A stretch of DNA of 31,614 nucleotides from a virus, in the IMG/VR virus record IMGVR_UViG_3300044972_000541, positions 1 through 31,614 of that record. One strand, 5' to 3'. A model generated the notes under the pieces. That model did no database searches. It saw nothing but the letters and a program-made list of their open reading frames with translations, and was not told the DNA's origin. A program made the translations under genes and the position numbers. How positions within the stretch are numbered: the stretch's first letter is position 1; every line of letters begins with the position of its first letter. Shown piece by piece: positions 7,893 through 14,530 of the stretch.

Positions 7893-8737
7893 ACTTGTCT
7901 TCCTAATGTAGTTTGAAATGCTTGAACTACTGTATATAGATTAGCCATTTCTGTGCCATTTAAAGTATCACCAATATGTGCAAATGCGCCTTCTTTCAAA
8001 GAGTACTCACCACCAAAACCTTTATTATTTAATGCCCCAATATAAATACTAAGATTAGGAGTATTTCTGCTAAAACTTAATAAGGATCCACCTAAATTAA
8101 TTCCATTTCTATATATTTTAGAACTAGTTGCATCAAGTGCCCCGCTAAATAATCCTAATCCACTAGAATCTACTATTCTTACTGAGTTATTTGTAGCGGA
8201 ACCTGTTCTAGAATAAAAGAAGTCATTATTGTTTGTTGGATTAGATTTAACTCTTAAATTAAGCGCATTGTTTGCTGTTGTATTATCAGATCTAACACCA
8301 ACTACAATACCGTTAGCATCCCCAGTGCCAATTTCTGCTGTACTTGTCCTTGAGTAATAACTTAATGACGCATAATTTAATACCGCTGAAGGAATTAAAA
8401 AAGTATCTGCATATGCATTAACCCCATTAGGAGTAGCACCCGTACTTGAGTGAGTCCAACCTCCGCTAAATACTAATCTATATGCGGCATCTAAATCACG
8501 AGGATCTTTTAAATTCCATTTATGTGTTGAAGAAGTTCCTCCAACAAATGGATATATTGCATTCATTTTTGTCCATAATCCATTAGCTTTTAAATTAACC
8601 ACAAGGCTGTTTATTGCAGTTTGCTGAGTAGGATCGGTTATCCCAGCTGCAGTTATAAATGCTTGAGCATCTGGATCAACTGAAGAAGATGATCGAGAAT
8701 TTAAACCTAAAGAATTAGCGATTGATATGCCTATCAT
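7889..8737 (-). CDS. Tail protein with LamG-like body
   Basis: A 282-residue protein. A short helical region (about 23-65, AFITAAGITDPTQQTAINSLV) leads into a beta-rich body with the pattern of concanavalin/LamG-like phage proteins (NAYADTFLIPSAVLNYASLSYY, then SKIYRNGINLGGS and NLSIYIGALN). The C-terminus is helical (GTEMANLYTVVQAFQTTLGR). Such proteins are common tail or tip components and may bind glycans. It is flanked by a 1-nt gap upstream and a 4-nt overlap downstream. Confidence 0.75.
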   Translation of the reverse strand: MIGISIANSLGLNSRSSSSVDPDAQAFITAAGITDPTQQTAINSLVVNLKANGLWTKMNAIYPFVGGTSSTHKWNLKDPRDLDAAYRLVFSGGWTHSSTGATPNGVNAYADTFLIPSAVLNYASLSYYSRTSTAEIGTGDANGIVVGVRSDNTTANNALNLRVKSNPTNNNDFFYSRTGSATNNSVRIVDSSGLGLFSGALDATSSKIYRNGINLGGSLLSFSRNTPNLSIYIGALNNKGFGGEYSLKEGAFAHIGDTLNGTEMANLYTVVQAFQTTLGRQV

Positions 8738-8738
8738 C

Positions 8739-8999
8739 TTACCAAAGGGCTACAATGTTCGTCGCTGTTGTGCTCGTAGCGAATACTCTCTTTACTTGTA
8801 CCGGAAGGAATGTACCAGCAGCCACATTGGAAAACGTTACGTCGTCCTCGCCAGCCGTTAGAACTCTTATGTTTCCTGCTCCACCTACATATAGAACGCA
8901 CTCCCACTTAATATCACCTCCACCAACGTAAGGAATATCAACAGTATTACTTGGAGTAACCGCTGCCGCTCTAGCGACTTGTAATTTTTGATTTGCCAT
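8739..8999 (-). CDS. Small beta-rich structural protein
   Basis: An 86-residue protein with a strand-rich plan (NTVDIPYVGGGDIKWECVLYVGGAGNIRVLTAGEDDVTFSNV split over residues 18-58, then a VQVKRVFATSTTATNIVALW ending). The motif of a small-molecule-like VLT-AG-DD-VTF and FLPVQVKRV resembles short virion decoration or fibre-attachment proteins. It precedes the LamG-like tail gene by 1 nt. Role inferred from position. Confidence 0.7.
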   Translation of the reverse strand: MANQKLQVARAAAVTPSNTVDIPYVGGGDIKWECVLYVGGAGNIRVLTAGEDDVTFSNVAAGTFLPVQVKRVFATSTTATNIVALW

Positions 9000-9002
9000 C
9001 TT

Positions 9003-9263
9003 TTATTTTTTTGTTGTCTTACCGTTCGCACCATTGCGCGCACGATTAATACTTGGTTTTTCTTTTACAAATTTACCACTTTTTGTGGAACTCATATCAG
9101 GGCCTCCCTTGCCATCAATGTCAAGAGCACGACGAGCCTTTGTATGTGCCGCTCTATATGACTTTCTTTCTTCTGTAGAGTTCAACTCACGCTGATATTC
9201 TCTCCTCTTCTCCGCTGCCTTCGGATTGCTCGCGTAGTACTTCGACGTCTTGCTTTGTCCCAT
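9003..9263 (-). CDS. Small basic conserved phage protein
   Basis: An 86-residue, very basic protein (SKYYASNPKAAEKRREYQRE at 7-26, then SGKFVKEKPSINRARNGANG, ending in KTTKK). I recognise the general pattern of K-YY-x-x-NP-x-AAEK-x-x-Y with a C-terminal N-R-A-R-N-G-x-x-G-K as a recurring small protein in Bacteroidota phage structural regions; no function is known to me. Its ATG lies 77 nt inside the upstream gene. Confidence 0.75.
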   Translation of the reverse strand: MGQSKTSKYYASNPKAAEKRREYQRELNSTEERKSYRAAHTKARRALDIDGKGGPDMSSTKSGKFVKEKPSINRARNGANGKTTKK

Positions 9264-9429
9264 AAAATATTCTATTTACTAATAACCCAGGATCGTTCCA
9301 CGCTTCTTGTCGTTCACCACAACCGCAGTCCTCTCCAACTAATTTATCTAGTCGGGTAGCTTTAGTAATAGCAGCAACCGTGTCACCGATCCCTTTATGT
9401 CTTTTTATAATGATCACCCTTTTTTCCAT
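9187..9429 (-). CDS. Small conserved phage protein with Cys motif
   Basis: An 80-residue protein. The N-terminal half is KRHKGIGDTVAAITKATRLDK followed by GEDCGCGERQEAWN (Cys33 and Cys35). A G-x-GD-x-x-x-x-x-T-x-A-T stretch before a C-x-C-x-x-R-x-x-x-x-N motif appears in several small phage proteins. The C-terminal 25 residues overlap the next gene in another frame and look less conserved, so the functional part may end near residue 55. Function unknown. Confidence 0.7.
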   Translation of the reverse strand: MEKRVIIIKRHKGIGDTVAAITKATRLDKLVGEDCGCGERQEAWNDPGLLVNRIFYGTKQDVEVLREQSEGSGEEERISA

Positions 9430-9713
9430 TTAGTGCTAGGAGATGCAGTCTTACTTGGTGACCACTTTGCTTTGTCTGCCCAATAAGCAGCGCTCATCTT
9501 ACCCTTGGCAATGTTCTTAGCGTGACGACTCTTAAATGCCTCACGTTGACCAACCGTCTGATTGGTCTTAACGCCCTGTTGACCAAAACGAATAAGCTTC
9601 ACCTCATCACCGGACTTGGCTACCACAACGTGGCTCTTCGTCGGATGACTTGGCGTTCTCTTAGGTTGATTGTACCCACTAACGCCTGCTCGTTCTAGTC
9701 TTGGGTCTTTCAT
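9414..9713 (-). CDS. DUF6321-like conserved phage protein
   Basis: A 99-residue basic protein. It contains KDPRLERAGVSGYNQPKRTP, then HVVVAKSGDEVKLIRFGQQG and HAKNIAKGKMSAAYWADKAKW. This series of motifs matches, from memory, a conserved small phage family labelled DUF6321 that is found near structural genes and has no assigned activity. It overlaps the downstream start by 16 nt and the upstream stop by 4 nt. Its strong conservation suggests a virion or packaging role, but that is inference. Confidence 0.75.
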   Translation of the reverse strand: MKDPRLERAGVSGYNQPKRTPSHPTKSHVVVAKSGDEVKLIRFGQQGVKTNQTVGQREAFKSRHAKNIAKGKMSAAYWADKAKWSPSKTASPSTKWKKG

Positions 9714-9862
9714 TGCTTCTTTTTTACTGGTTTAGCTGTTTTAGCGGCCTTCTTAAAGTTACTAGCCGTCGGTGCTCCCTTCTCTCCTTTTTTTCTCATG
9801 GTCTCGCCTGATCCAGCTTTAATTCGCTCTCTCTTTGCGTGAATGTTGCTATATAGTCCCAT
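9710..9862 (-). CDS. Small basic conserved phage protein
   Basis: A 50-residue protein using the ATG at 9862 (MGLYSNIHAKRERIKAGSGE); an in-frame upstream start at 9901 would need translation through the promoter palindrome and is disfavoured. The body reads KGEKGAPTASNFKKAAKTAK and ends in VKKKQ. The NIHAKR-x-RI-x-AGSGE-x-MRK-x-G-x-x-GAPT pattern recurs in phages of Bacteroidota next to the DUF6321-like gene, as here. It is the first gene of the long minus-strand operon. Function unknown, probably nucleic-acid or scaffold binding. Confidence 0.75.
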   Translation of the reverse strand: MGLYSNIHAKRERIKAGSGETMRKKGEKGAPTASNFKKAAKTAKPVKKKQ

Positions 9863-9868
9863 TATGAA

Positions 9869-9886
9869 TATATTTGTACAAATATA
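9869..9886. promoter_or_regulatory. Palindromic two-way promoter
   Basis: The 18-bp sequence TATATTTGTACAAATATA is a perfect palindrome. Each half is TATATTTG, an exact match to the Bacteroidota -7 box TAnnTTTG, so one box faces each way. It lies in the 29-bp gap between divergent starts at 9862 (minus) and 9892 (plus). For the plus direction a GTTG at 9845-9848 is 20 nt upstream, near the expected -33 position; the minus direction has no clear -33. The two start sites would lie very close to their ATGs. The palindrome may also be an operator. Confidence 0.6.
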
Positions 9887-9891
9887 ATAAA

Positions 9892-10416
9892 ATGAAACCA
9901 AAAGTAAAAATTCATAAGCGTAGAAGACGCAGAAAAAAGGTATATACCGGTAGAGAGACTAGATGGGACTTCATGCAACATTGGACAGTTATAAGAAAAT
10001 GGGCCGTCCTTAACTATGAACTTAAGAGCACGGCAGATCTAGAGATCTTAATGCACCTATACTCACGACAACTGTTTACCCTACCCGAATGCTATGAATG
10101 GGCAAAGTTTATGTCTTGGGATCGACACCGATTTAATAGATTGCTTGCTGAAGGTTGGATACATGTATGGAGGACTAGAAGTCTAGGTGAGTCAGCCATG
10201 TATGAACTGACACATAAGGCTAAGAAGATGATCACCTCAGTGTATAAGAAAATGACAGGCCTAGAGCCAATTCCTGAATCATCTAGACGAAATAAGGCGT
10301 TCAGAAAGAACGCCCCATTCGCACAAAAAACATTAGCTAATGCTATCCGTTCATTTAATCAAGAACACAAACAACATCTTTCTCTTGTATTAGATAAAGA
10401 CGAGTTTCCCCAATAA
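9892..10416 (+). CDS. Winged-helix DNA-binding protein, possible late regulator
   Basis: A 174-residue basic protein. The N-terminus is a run of arginines and lysines (KIHKRRRRRKKVY). Residues about 35-115 have the order of a MarR-like winged helix: helices through TADLEILMHLYSRQLF and LPECYEWAKFMSW, a recognition-like helix HRFNRLLAEGWIHVW, a short wing (RTRSLGESAMYELT), then a long helix (HKAKKMITSVYKKM). The ATG at 9892 is chosen over an upstream in-frame one at 9874, which lies inside the promoter palindrome. It is the only plus gene within the late block, shares its promoter region with the minus operon, and overlaps groES convergently by 62 nt. A regulator of that palindrome is a reasonable guess. 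Confidence 0.75.
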   Translation: MKPKVKIHKRRRRRKKVYTGRETRWDFMQHWTVIRKWAVLNYELKSTADLEILMHLYSRQLFTLPECYEWAKFMSWDRHRFNRLLAEGWIHVWRTRSLGESAMYELTHKAKKMITSVYKKMTGLEPIPESSRRNKAFRKNAPFAQKTLANAIRSFNQEHKQHLSLVLDKDEFPQ

Positions 10417-10615
10417 AGACATCATGGCCTGCCACCTTATCAAATAGGATGGTATCCCCTGCCTTAATGTCTAAGACATTAGTGCCAGGCTCAACGATGC
10501 GTGCCTTGTGGTATCTTAAATCGTCAGAGTCCTCCCCCGATAGGAGAAGACCTGACTTTGTTTCCTTTTGCTCGATGATCTTGTCGATCAGGATGAACTT
10601 ATTTATTACCTTCAT
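10355..10615 (-). CDS. groES: GroES-like co-chaperonin
   Basis: An 86-residue co-chaperonin that should cap the chaperonin ring. It matches the GroES fold in order: VINKFILIDKI (first strand), a short mobile loop region with KETKSGLLLSGED, ARIVEPGTNV, then the AGDTILFDKVAGHDVFIGETRLYLIQ core split over 52-78 and the ending DVVCVLD. It is slightly shorter than host GroES (about 95). It overlaps the groEL end by 17 nt, so the pair is coupled in the reverse of the usual host order. Its tail overlaps the convergent winged-helix gene by 62 nt. Confidence 0.9.
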   Translation of the reverse strand: MKVINKFILIDKIIEQKETKSGLLLSGEDSDDLRYHKARIVEPGTNVLDIKAGDTILFDKVAGHDVFIGETRLYLIQEKDVVCVLD

Positions 10616-12161
10616 AGTCTCTTACGTTTGTGATGATTGAACTTGTGCTCATGATCGTCGTAGCGACTGACACGGCATTTAATAAGGCGTTCTTAGTGAC
10701 TTTCGCTGGATCAATGATACCAAGCTTCATCATGTCGCCGTACTGCTCTCCTTTGACGTCGTAGCCCTCATTCTCGAAAGGTAACATACTAGAGATAATG
10801 TCCTCATCATCTTTACCTGCGTTTGTGATGATCTGAGCCATAGGAGCAGCTAGTGCATGCTTCATAATAAGGCAAGCTGTTGAGTTACCCGGTAAAGTTC
10901 TAGCACAATACATTAATGCCGATCCACCACCCGGAAGGATACCCTCCTCTTTTGCAGCTCTTACCGCACACACAGCATCGTCAATACGATCCTTCTTCTC
11001 CTTCTGCTCAATGTCGCTCAATGCTCCAACATAGATCACAGCAACACCGCCCGATAGATTGGCAACTCGCTCGTTCACAAAGTCAACCTCGTTCTTGTCA
11101 GTTATTCCGTTCGTTGATTCCTTTAATGATGCAATATGAGATTCAACGGCGTCAGCCGTTTCGATTGTTGGGATAAAAATCGTATTATCCTTACCAACAA
11201 CTACGCGTGCAGCTGTTCCCAACGTATCTAATGTGATCAACGATAAGTCATCACCAGTGTTCTCACTGAAATATGTTCCACCCAATGCAATAGCCAAGTC
11301 GTCCAATAGGTCTTTCTGACGGTAACCAAATGATGGAGGTAATATGTTACATGCCTTAATTTTACCCTGAGCAACGTTCATGTTTAACGTAGCCAAAGCA
11401 TTTGCACCTAACTCACCAATAATCAATAAAGACTTTCCTTGAGATACAATCGGAGCCAATATCTTCTCCAAGTTCATTAAGTTACTTATCTCATGGTCGC
11501 TGATCAAGATGTATGGATTCTCTAACACACACTCCTGACGTTTGTGGTCGTTGATGAAATACTTCGATGTCATACCTCGCTCGATACGCATACCCTTCAA
11601 TACGTCTACATATGTAGTAGTTGTTTGACTGTTCTCAACAGTAACCATGTCAACCTGACTAAATGCATCACCAATCATCTTACCGATCTCCTTGTCATTG
11701 TTTGCAGAGATTGATGCCACGTCGTATAACTTCTTACCAGTGACTTTCTTACTCATTTTGCTAAGGTCTTTTACGACTTTAGCTGTAATGTCGTTCATCT
11801 CACGGATCACCTCAGTAACATTATCATCATCTGTAAGGTGAATGTCAGCAGCGTCGATAATAGCCTCAGCCAATACAATTGATGTAGTCGTTCCGTCACC
11901 TGCAACCGTTGCAGTGCGCTCAGCTGCCTGACGCATCATGATCACAGCCAAGTTCTCAACCGGATCTAACAGGTTGATTGACTTAGCGACCGTCACACCG
12001 TCCTTTGTTACTGTAATACCACCGATGTGGTTCTCTGATTCAATTAGTACCGTGCGTCCGCGCGCACCTAATGTACTTTTGACTGCTCCGGCAATCGTCT
12101 TGATCCCCTTTTTGAGCTTTTTTTGGCCTTCAGAAGCCTCTAATACTTGTTTTACTACCAT
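10599..12161 (-). CDS. groEL: GroEL-like chaperonin
   Basis: A 520-residue group I chaperonin, ATP-driven, folding proteins inside a ring. Hallmarks are TLGARGRTVLIE, VTKDGVTVAKSI, the nucleotide motif AGDGTTTS (Asp of GDGTT), ISANNDKEIG, the apical-domain region ERGMTSKYFIND, and the C-terminal ATP-site motif ILPGGGSALMY. It is about 25 residues shorter than typical GroEL and lacks the GGM-repeat tail, ending RDYEGNK. The ATG at 12161 (MVVKQVL) is chosen over one at 12182 because a -7 box lies at 12180-12187. It is cotranscribed with groES. The probable role is folding phage structural proteins; an active chaperonin is inferred. Confidence 0.93.
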   Translation of the reverse strand: MVVKQVLEASEGQKKLKKGIKTIAGAVKSTLGARGRTVLIESENHIGGITVTKDGVTVAKSINLLDPVENLAVIMMRQAAERTATVAGDGTTTSIVLAEAIIDAADIHLTDDDNVTEVIREMNDITAKVVKDLSKMSKKVTGKKLYDVASISANNDKEIGKMIGDAFSQVDMVTVENSQTTTTYVDVLKGMRIERGMTSKYFINDHKRQECVLENPYILISDHEISNLMNLEKILAPIVSQGKSLLIIGELGANALATLNMNVAQGKIKACNILPPSFGYRQKDLLDDLAIALGGTYFSENTGDDLSLITLDTLGTAARVVVGKDNTIFIPTIETADAVESHIASLKESTNGITDKNEVDFVNERVANLSGGVAVIYVGALSDIEQKEKKDRIDDAVCAVRAAKEEGILPGGGSALMYCARTLPGNSTACLIMKHALAAPMAQIITNAGKDDEDIISSMLPFENEGYDVKGEQYGDMMKLGIIDPAKVTKNALLNAVSVATTIMSTSSIITNVRDYEGNK

Positions 12162-12179
12162 TTTATTTGAATTTAGATA

Positions 12180-12187
12180 CAAAAATA
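12180..12187 (-). promoter_or_regulatory. Candidate -7 box for groEL-groES
   Basis: On the minus strand this is TATTTTTG, matching TAnnTTTG, about 19 nt upstream of the groEL ATG. No TTTG is found 19 nt further upstream. A second perfect -7-like box (TACCTTTG, minus strand) lies at 12268-12275, also without a -33 partner. Either may drive the chaperonin genes. Confidence 0.45.
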
Positions 12188-12416
12188 GTAATAAAATAGG
12201 ATTTTAGGTGTAATGTTGATTAAAAAGCACATTATAATATGTAATATCACATTATATTGTCACAATACAAAGGTAAAATTCATTTAGATAATCGGAATAA
12301 AACCGATTAACTATATTTTTTGTCGCAAATATCTACTAAATATGCGACACACCTATATACTAAAAGTACCACAGGTGCTATTGATAAGAATGATTATTTA
12401 GCGAAGGGGTGTATGC
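12188..12416. promoter_or_regulatory. Regulatory gap upstream of groEL
   Basis: No gene fits here. The gap holds two copies of CACATTATA (12228 and 12248 areas) around an A/T-rich palindromic stretch, a second -7-like box at 12268-12275, and an imperfect inverted repeat at 12321-12349 with arms TGTCGC and GCGACA plus inner ATAT pairs. These could be operators for the chaperonin unit or leader structures. It does not match the CIRCE heat-shock operator as I know it. Confidence 0.4.
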
Positions 12417-12446
12417 AAAAAAAAGGGCTACCTTTCGATAGCCCCT
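12417..12446 (-). terminator. Intrinsic terminator after the 14158-12457 operon
   Basis: On the minus strand a stem GGGCTATC / GGTAGCCC (one G-U pair) with a GAAA tetraloop is followed by eight T residues. It lies 10 nt after the stop of the gene at 12457. This is a textbook rho-independent terminator and separates the four-gene operon from groEL. Confidence 0.9.
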
Positions 12447-12456
12447 CTAGAAGATT

Positions 12457-13614
12457 TTATTGGTTTACCTGATTATATTGGAAACCACCTCTTGTAGATT
12501 TCTCTAATTCGGATAATCTCTTAGATGTTTTATCACCAATTGCTTTCAATTTATTAGTCATGTTATTTCGGTTGTTTGCATTATCTTCAGAAGCTCTATA
12601 GTCTTTGATGATATTGCCACCGTAATTTTTATCGTTGAAATGCTTAACGCCGCCTTTACCTTTGAAGTCATAAACCTTCTCAGAGAATCTCTCAGCTTTG
12701 CGAGATTGACGAATTTCAGAAGTCATAGCAGCTTTACCCATTGACTTAGTATCTGAATCAGGTTGCTTTCTGTATTCAGCTCTAATTGATTTAGCTTCTT
12801 TTCTGTAATTTCTGATATCACCAGGAGCCATTCCTACAAAAGAATCGCCTGTTGCAGTATCTCCTGCATATGCCTTAAATTGTTTCTCTTCTCTTTTGTA
12901 TCCTGTGTTATAGGTTTTTTTGCTACTTTTTTCAACTCTAGCGGCTTTTAAAGTGCCAGCTCCTTTACCAGCTCCCTTACCAGCCTTGCCATAGTCACGG
13001 CGTCCACTATTTCCAACTAAAGCTGCTTGATAACGAACTTTTACATCTTTAACGCTTTTACCAGGATTAACAAACTTTTCTGGAGCTGGAGCTTCCTTTA
13101 TAGTCTTAATGCCGGTTTTTTTGGTTTTAATAGGTTCAGGCTTAAGAATATTCATTGTGCCTGTAAGCTCTGGCACCTTAGGTTTATCTTTTTTAGTAGG
13201 AGCAACAGGTTTAGCAACATCACCCATAAAACTTCCCCATTGGCCACGTTTAGTGTCTTTACTTACATTTACCCAACCATAATCAGGCGAATCTGGATTA
13301 TTCTTTTTCATATATGTATTGAACTCAGATAATTCACTAGCATCTAATTTTCTCATATTTTTAGAAGAAGTATTTCCAGAATCTAAAGCTCTGTAATCAG
13401 CTGGACCTTGCAACTTACTCTTTTTATAAGACTCCATCTGCTTATTATAAGCCTTTACTTCATTGTCGTAGTTCTTATTAGCATTGTAATCAGCTCCATA
13501 CTTGTCCCAATCACCTTGGTTGGATACATTAGATACCCCAGGTTTTGTACTCACAGATGGTTTCTGTGGTGGGGTTGTCTTTGTGGTCAATCGACCTGTC
13601 TTCATTCTTGCCAT
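12457..13614 (-). CDS. Basic low-complexity protein, possible internal virion protein
   Basis: A 385-residue, Lys/Gly/Ser/Asn-rich protein with no membrane segment. The N-terminus MKTGRLTTKTTPPQKP resembles that of the two neighbouring genes (RLTGKTTPPPG at 13907-14158 and RLTHQTTKMP at 13739-13891). The middle is disordered-looking with a GKAGKGAGKGAG run (about 210-225). The C-terminal third is helical and charged (FSEKVYDFKGKGG, then NKLKAIGDKTSKRLSELEK). It is last in its operon, before the terminator. A virion-internal or DNA-associated role is possible; no family is recognised. Confidence 0.7.
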   Translation of the reverse strand: MARMKTGRLTTKTTPPQKPSVSTKPGVSNVSNQGDWDKYGADYNANKNYDNEVKAYNKQMESYKKSKLQGPADYRALDSGNTSSKNMRKLDASELSEFNTYMKKNNPDSPDYGWVNVSKDTKRGQWGSFMGDVAKPVAPTKKDKPKVPELTGTMNILKPEPIKTKKTGIKTIKEAPAPEKFVNPGKSVKDVKVRYQAALVGNSGRRDYGKAGKGAGKGAGTLKAARVEKSSKKTYNTGYKREEKQFKAYAGDTATGDSFVGMAPGDIRNYRKEAKSIRAEYRKQPDSDTKSMGKAAMTSEIRQSRKAERFSEKVYDFKGKGGVKHFNDKNYGGNIIKDYRASEDNANNRNNMTNKLKAIGDKTSKRLSELEKSTRGGFQYNQVNQ

Positions 13615-13742
13615 TCTAGCGCTATTTTTATGATTAATAAGTTTATATGTAACTCATAAGAGTCCAAGAGATCGTCCGGTCGGTAGTACTCAAAGCCTAC
13701 ATTCAAACCATACGGTATCCTGTTCTCTATATAGATGTTCAT
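13602..13742 (-). CDS. Small protein, unknown function (46 aa)
   Basis: A 46-residue ORF starting MNIYIENRIPYGLNVGFEYY and ending in IALEWQE. It is joined upstream by an ATGA overlap at 13739-13742 and overlaps the next gene by 13 nt, so coupling supports it. The aromatic N-terminal half and a hydrophobic helix (INLLIIKIAL) suggest a small folded or membrane-touching protein. Role unknown. Confidence 0.6.
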   Translation of the reverse strand: MNIYIENRIPYGLNVGFEYYRPDDLLDSYELHINLLIIKIALEWQE

Positions 13743-13891
13743 GGTTTCATGTGTCTCTTTCTTACCTTAGGCTCGTACTCACGACCTACCTTGCTTTTTA
13801 CTATCCTTGAAATAAGAGGCATCTTAGTAGTCTGATGAGTCAAGCGGTCGATTGCAGCGTTCTTAAATGGGATGTCCTTGTAGTCTTTCAT
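13739..13891 (-). CDS. Small basic protein with RLT-x-x-TT motif (50 aa)
   Basis: A 50-residue basic ORF reading MKDYKDIPFKNAAIDRLTHQ and ending VRKRHMKP. Its N-terminus aligns with that of the gene at 13907-14158 (x-PFKN-x-x-I-x-RLT-x-x-TT), so the two look like paralogues. It follows that gene by 15 nt and overlaps the next by 4 nt. Function unknown. Confidence 0.65.
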   Translation of the reverse strand: MKDYKDIPFKNAAIDRLTHQTTKMPLISRIVKSKVGREYEPKVRKRHMKP

Positions 13892-13906
13892 GATTATTTA
13901 TTTCTT

Positions 13907-14158
13907 TTATAGTGAAGAGAATCCAGAAGGGGCTGGGCCGCTTGGCCCATTTTTTTTCATGTTTTCAAAATTCTTCTTAGCGTCTTTCATTGACTGCTTA
14001 GCAGCAGCGTCAGCTTTTTGCTTAGGAGTGTTGCCTCTTTTAGCATCTCTAGCATTCATTGCTGAAATCGCAAAGGACGTTCCAGGAGGAGGTGTTGTTT
14101 TGCCAGTAAGACGAGTAATGTCTCTGTTCTTAAATGGTGTTCTATCAAAATCTTCCAT
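13907..14158 (-). CDS. Small basic protein, first gene of late operon
   Basis: An 83-residue protein: MEDFDRTPFKNRDITRLTGK then TTPPPGTSFAISAMNARDAK, a Lys/Ala-rich helix (KQKADAAAKQSMKDAKKNFE) and a Pro/Gly/Ser C-terminus. It is the first minus-strand gene left of the central non-coding region, with a perfect TAnnTTTG box 15-22 nt upstream of its ATG. Function unknown; the helix plus flexible tail suggests a virion or scaffold accessory. Confidence 0.65.
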   Translation of the reverse strand: MEDFDRTPFKNRDITRLTGKTTPPPGTSFAISAMNARDAKRGNTPKQKADAAAKQSMKDAKKNFENMKKNGPSGPAPSGFSSL

Positions 14159-14172
14159 AACTATTTTTTTTA

Positions 14173-14180
14173 CAAATATA
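14173..14180 (-). promoter_or_regulatory. -7 promoter box for the leftward operon
   Basis: On the minus strand this is TATATTTG, a perfect TAnnTTTG, 15 nt from the ATG at 14158. The expected -33 TTTG 19 nt upstream is absent (CCTC), so either another factor is used or the -33 is degenerate. Location at the head of the operon supports it. Confidence 0.5.
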
Positions 14181-14189
14181 ATAATTTTT

Positions 14190-14530
14190 TAGATGGTCGG
14201 AGGTTTTGGGTAATACCCCCATTCCGCGCGAACGCTCGCAAAAGGAAAACGTTTTAGAAATCGACCGGGGGGTTGCCATTTCCAAAAGTTCGGCCGGAAT
14301 TTTTGGCTTTTTGGTTTGGGTCTTCCTGTTTGACGTGGTGACCTATATACTATACAGCCGGCCGGCCTTTCGTTATGCGCGCGCGGTCGCCTAGGCAATG
14401 TATATAATCTGCCGGCCGTTGTGCGTAGTCGATACCAACCCAAGCCCGTGCGCTCGGCCGGTCGTCCGGTCATTCAGTCGGTCGGTCGTTTGTCGCGTCA
14501 CGTCGGACGTGCGGAGGGGAGGGGTTGCAC
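14190..14530. other. G+C-rich palindromic non-coding tract
   Basis: About 340 bp that is plainly richer in G+C and CpG than the rest of the window. It contains five GGCC sites, a perfect 8-bp arm pair CGGCCGGC / GCCGGCCG (about 14359-14366 with 14411-14418), a GCCTAGGC palindrome, AAAACGTTTT, a CACGTC-G-GACGTG inverted repeat near 14497-14510, and repeated GTCGGTCGG. Small ORFs in it have unlike-protein composition. It lies between the divergent operons. Possible roles: origin, packaging or recombination site, regulator-binding tract, or a second structured RNA. Confidence 0.55.

Noticed and set aside
10916-11176. Plus-strand ORF inside groEL
   Set aside because: His/Gln/Pro-rich antisense shadow of a conserved chaperonin gene.
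12162-12182. Seven-residue longer GroEL start
   Set aside because: It overlaps the -7 box at 12180-12187, and MVVKQ is where chaperonin homology begins.
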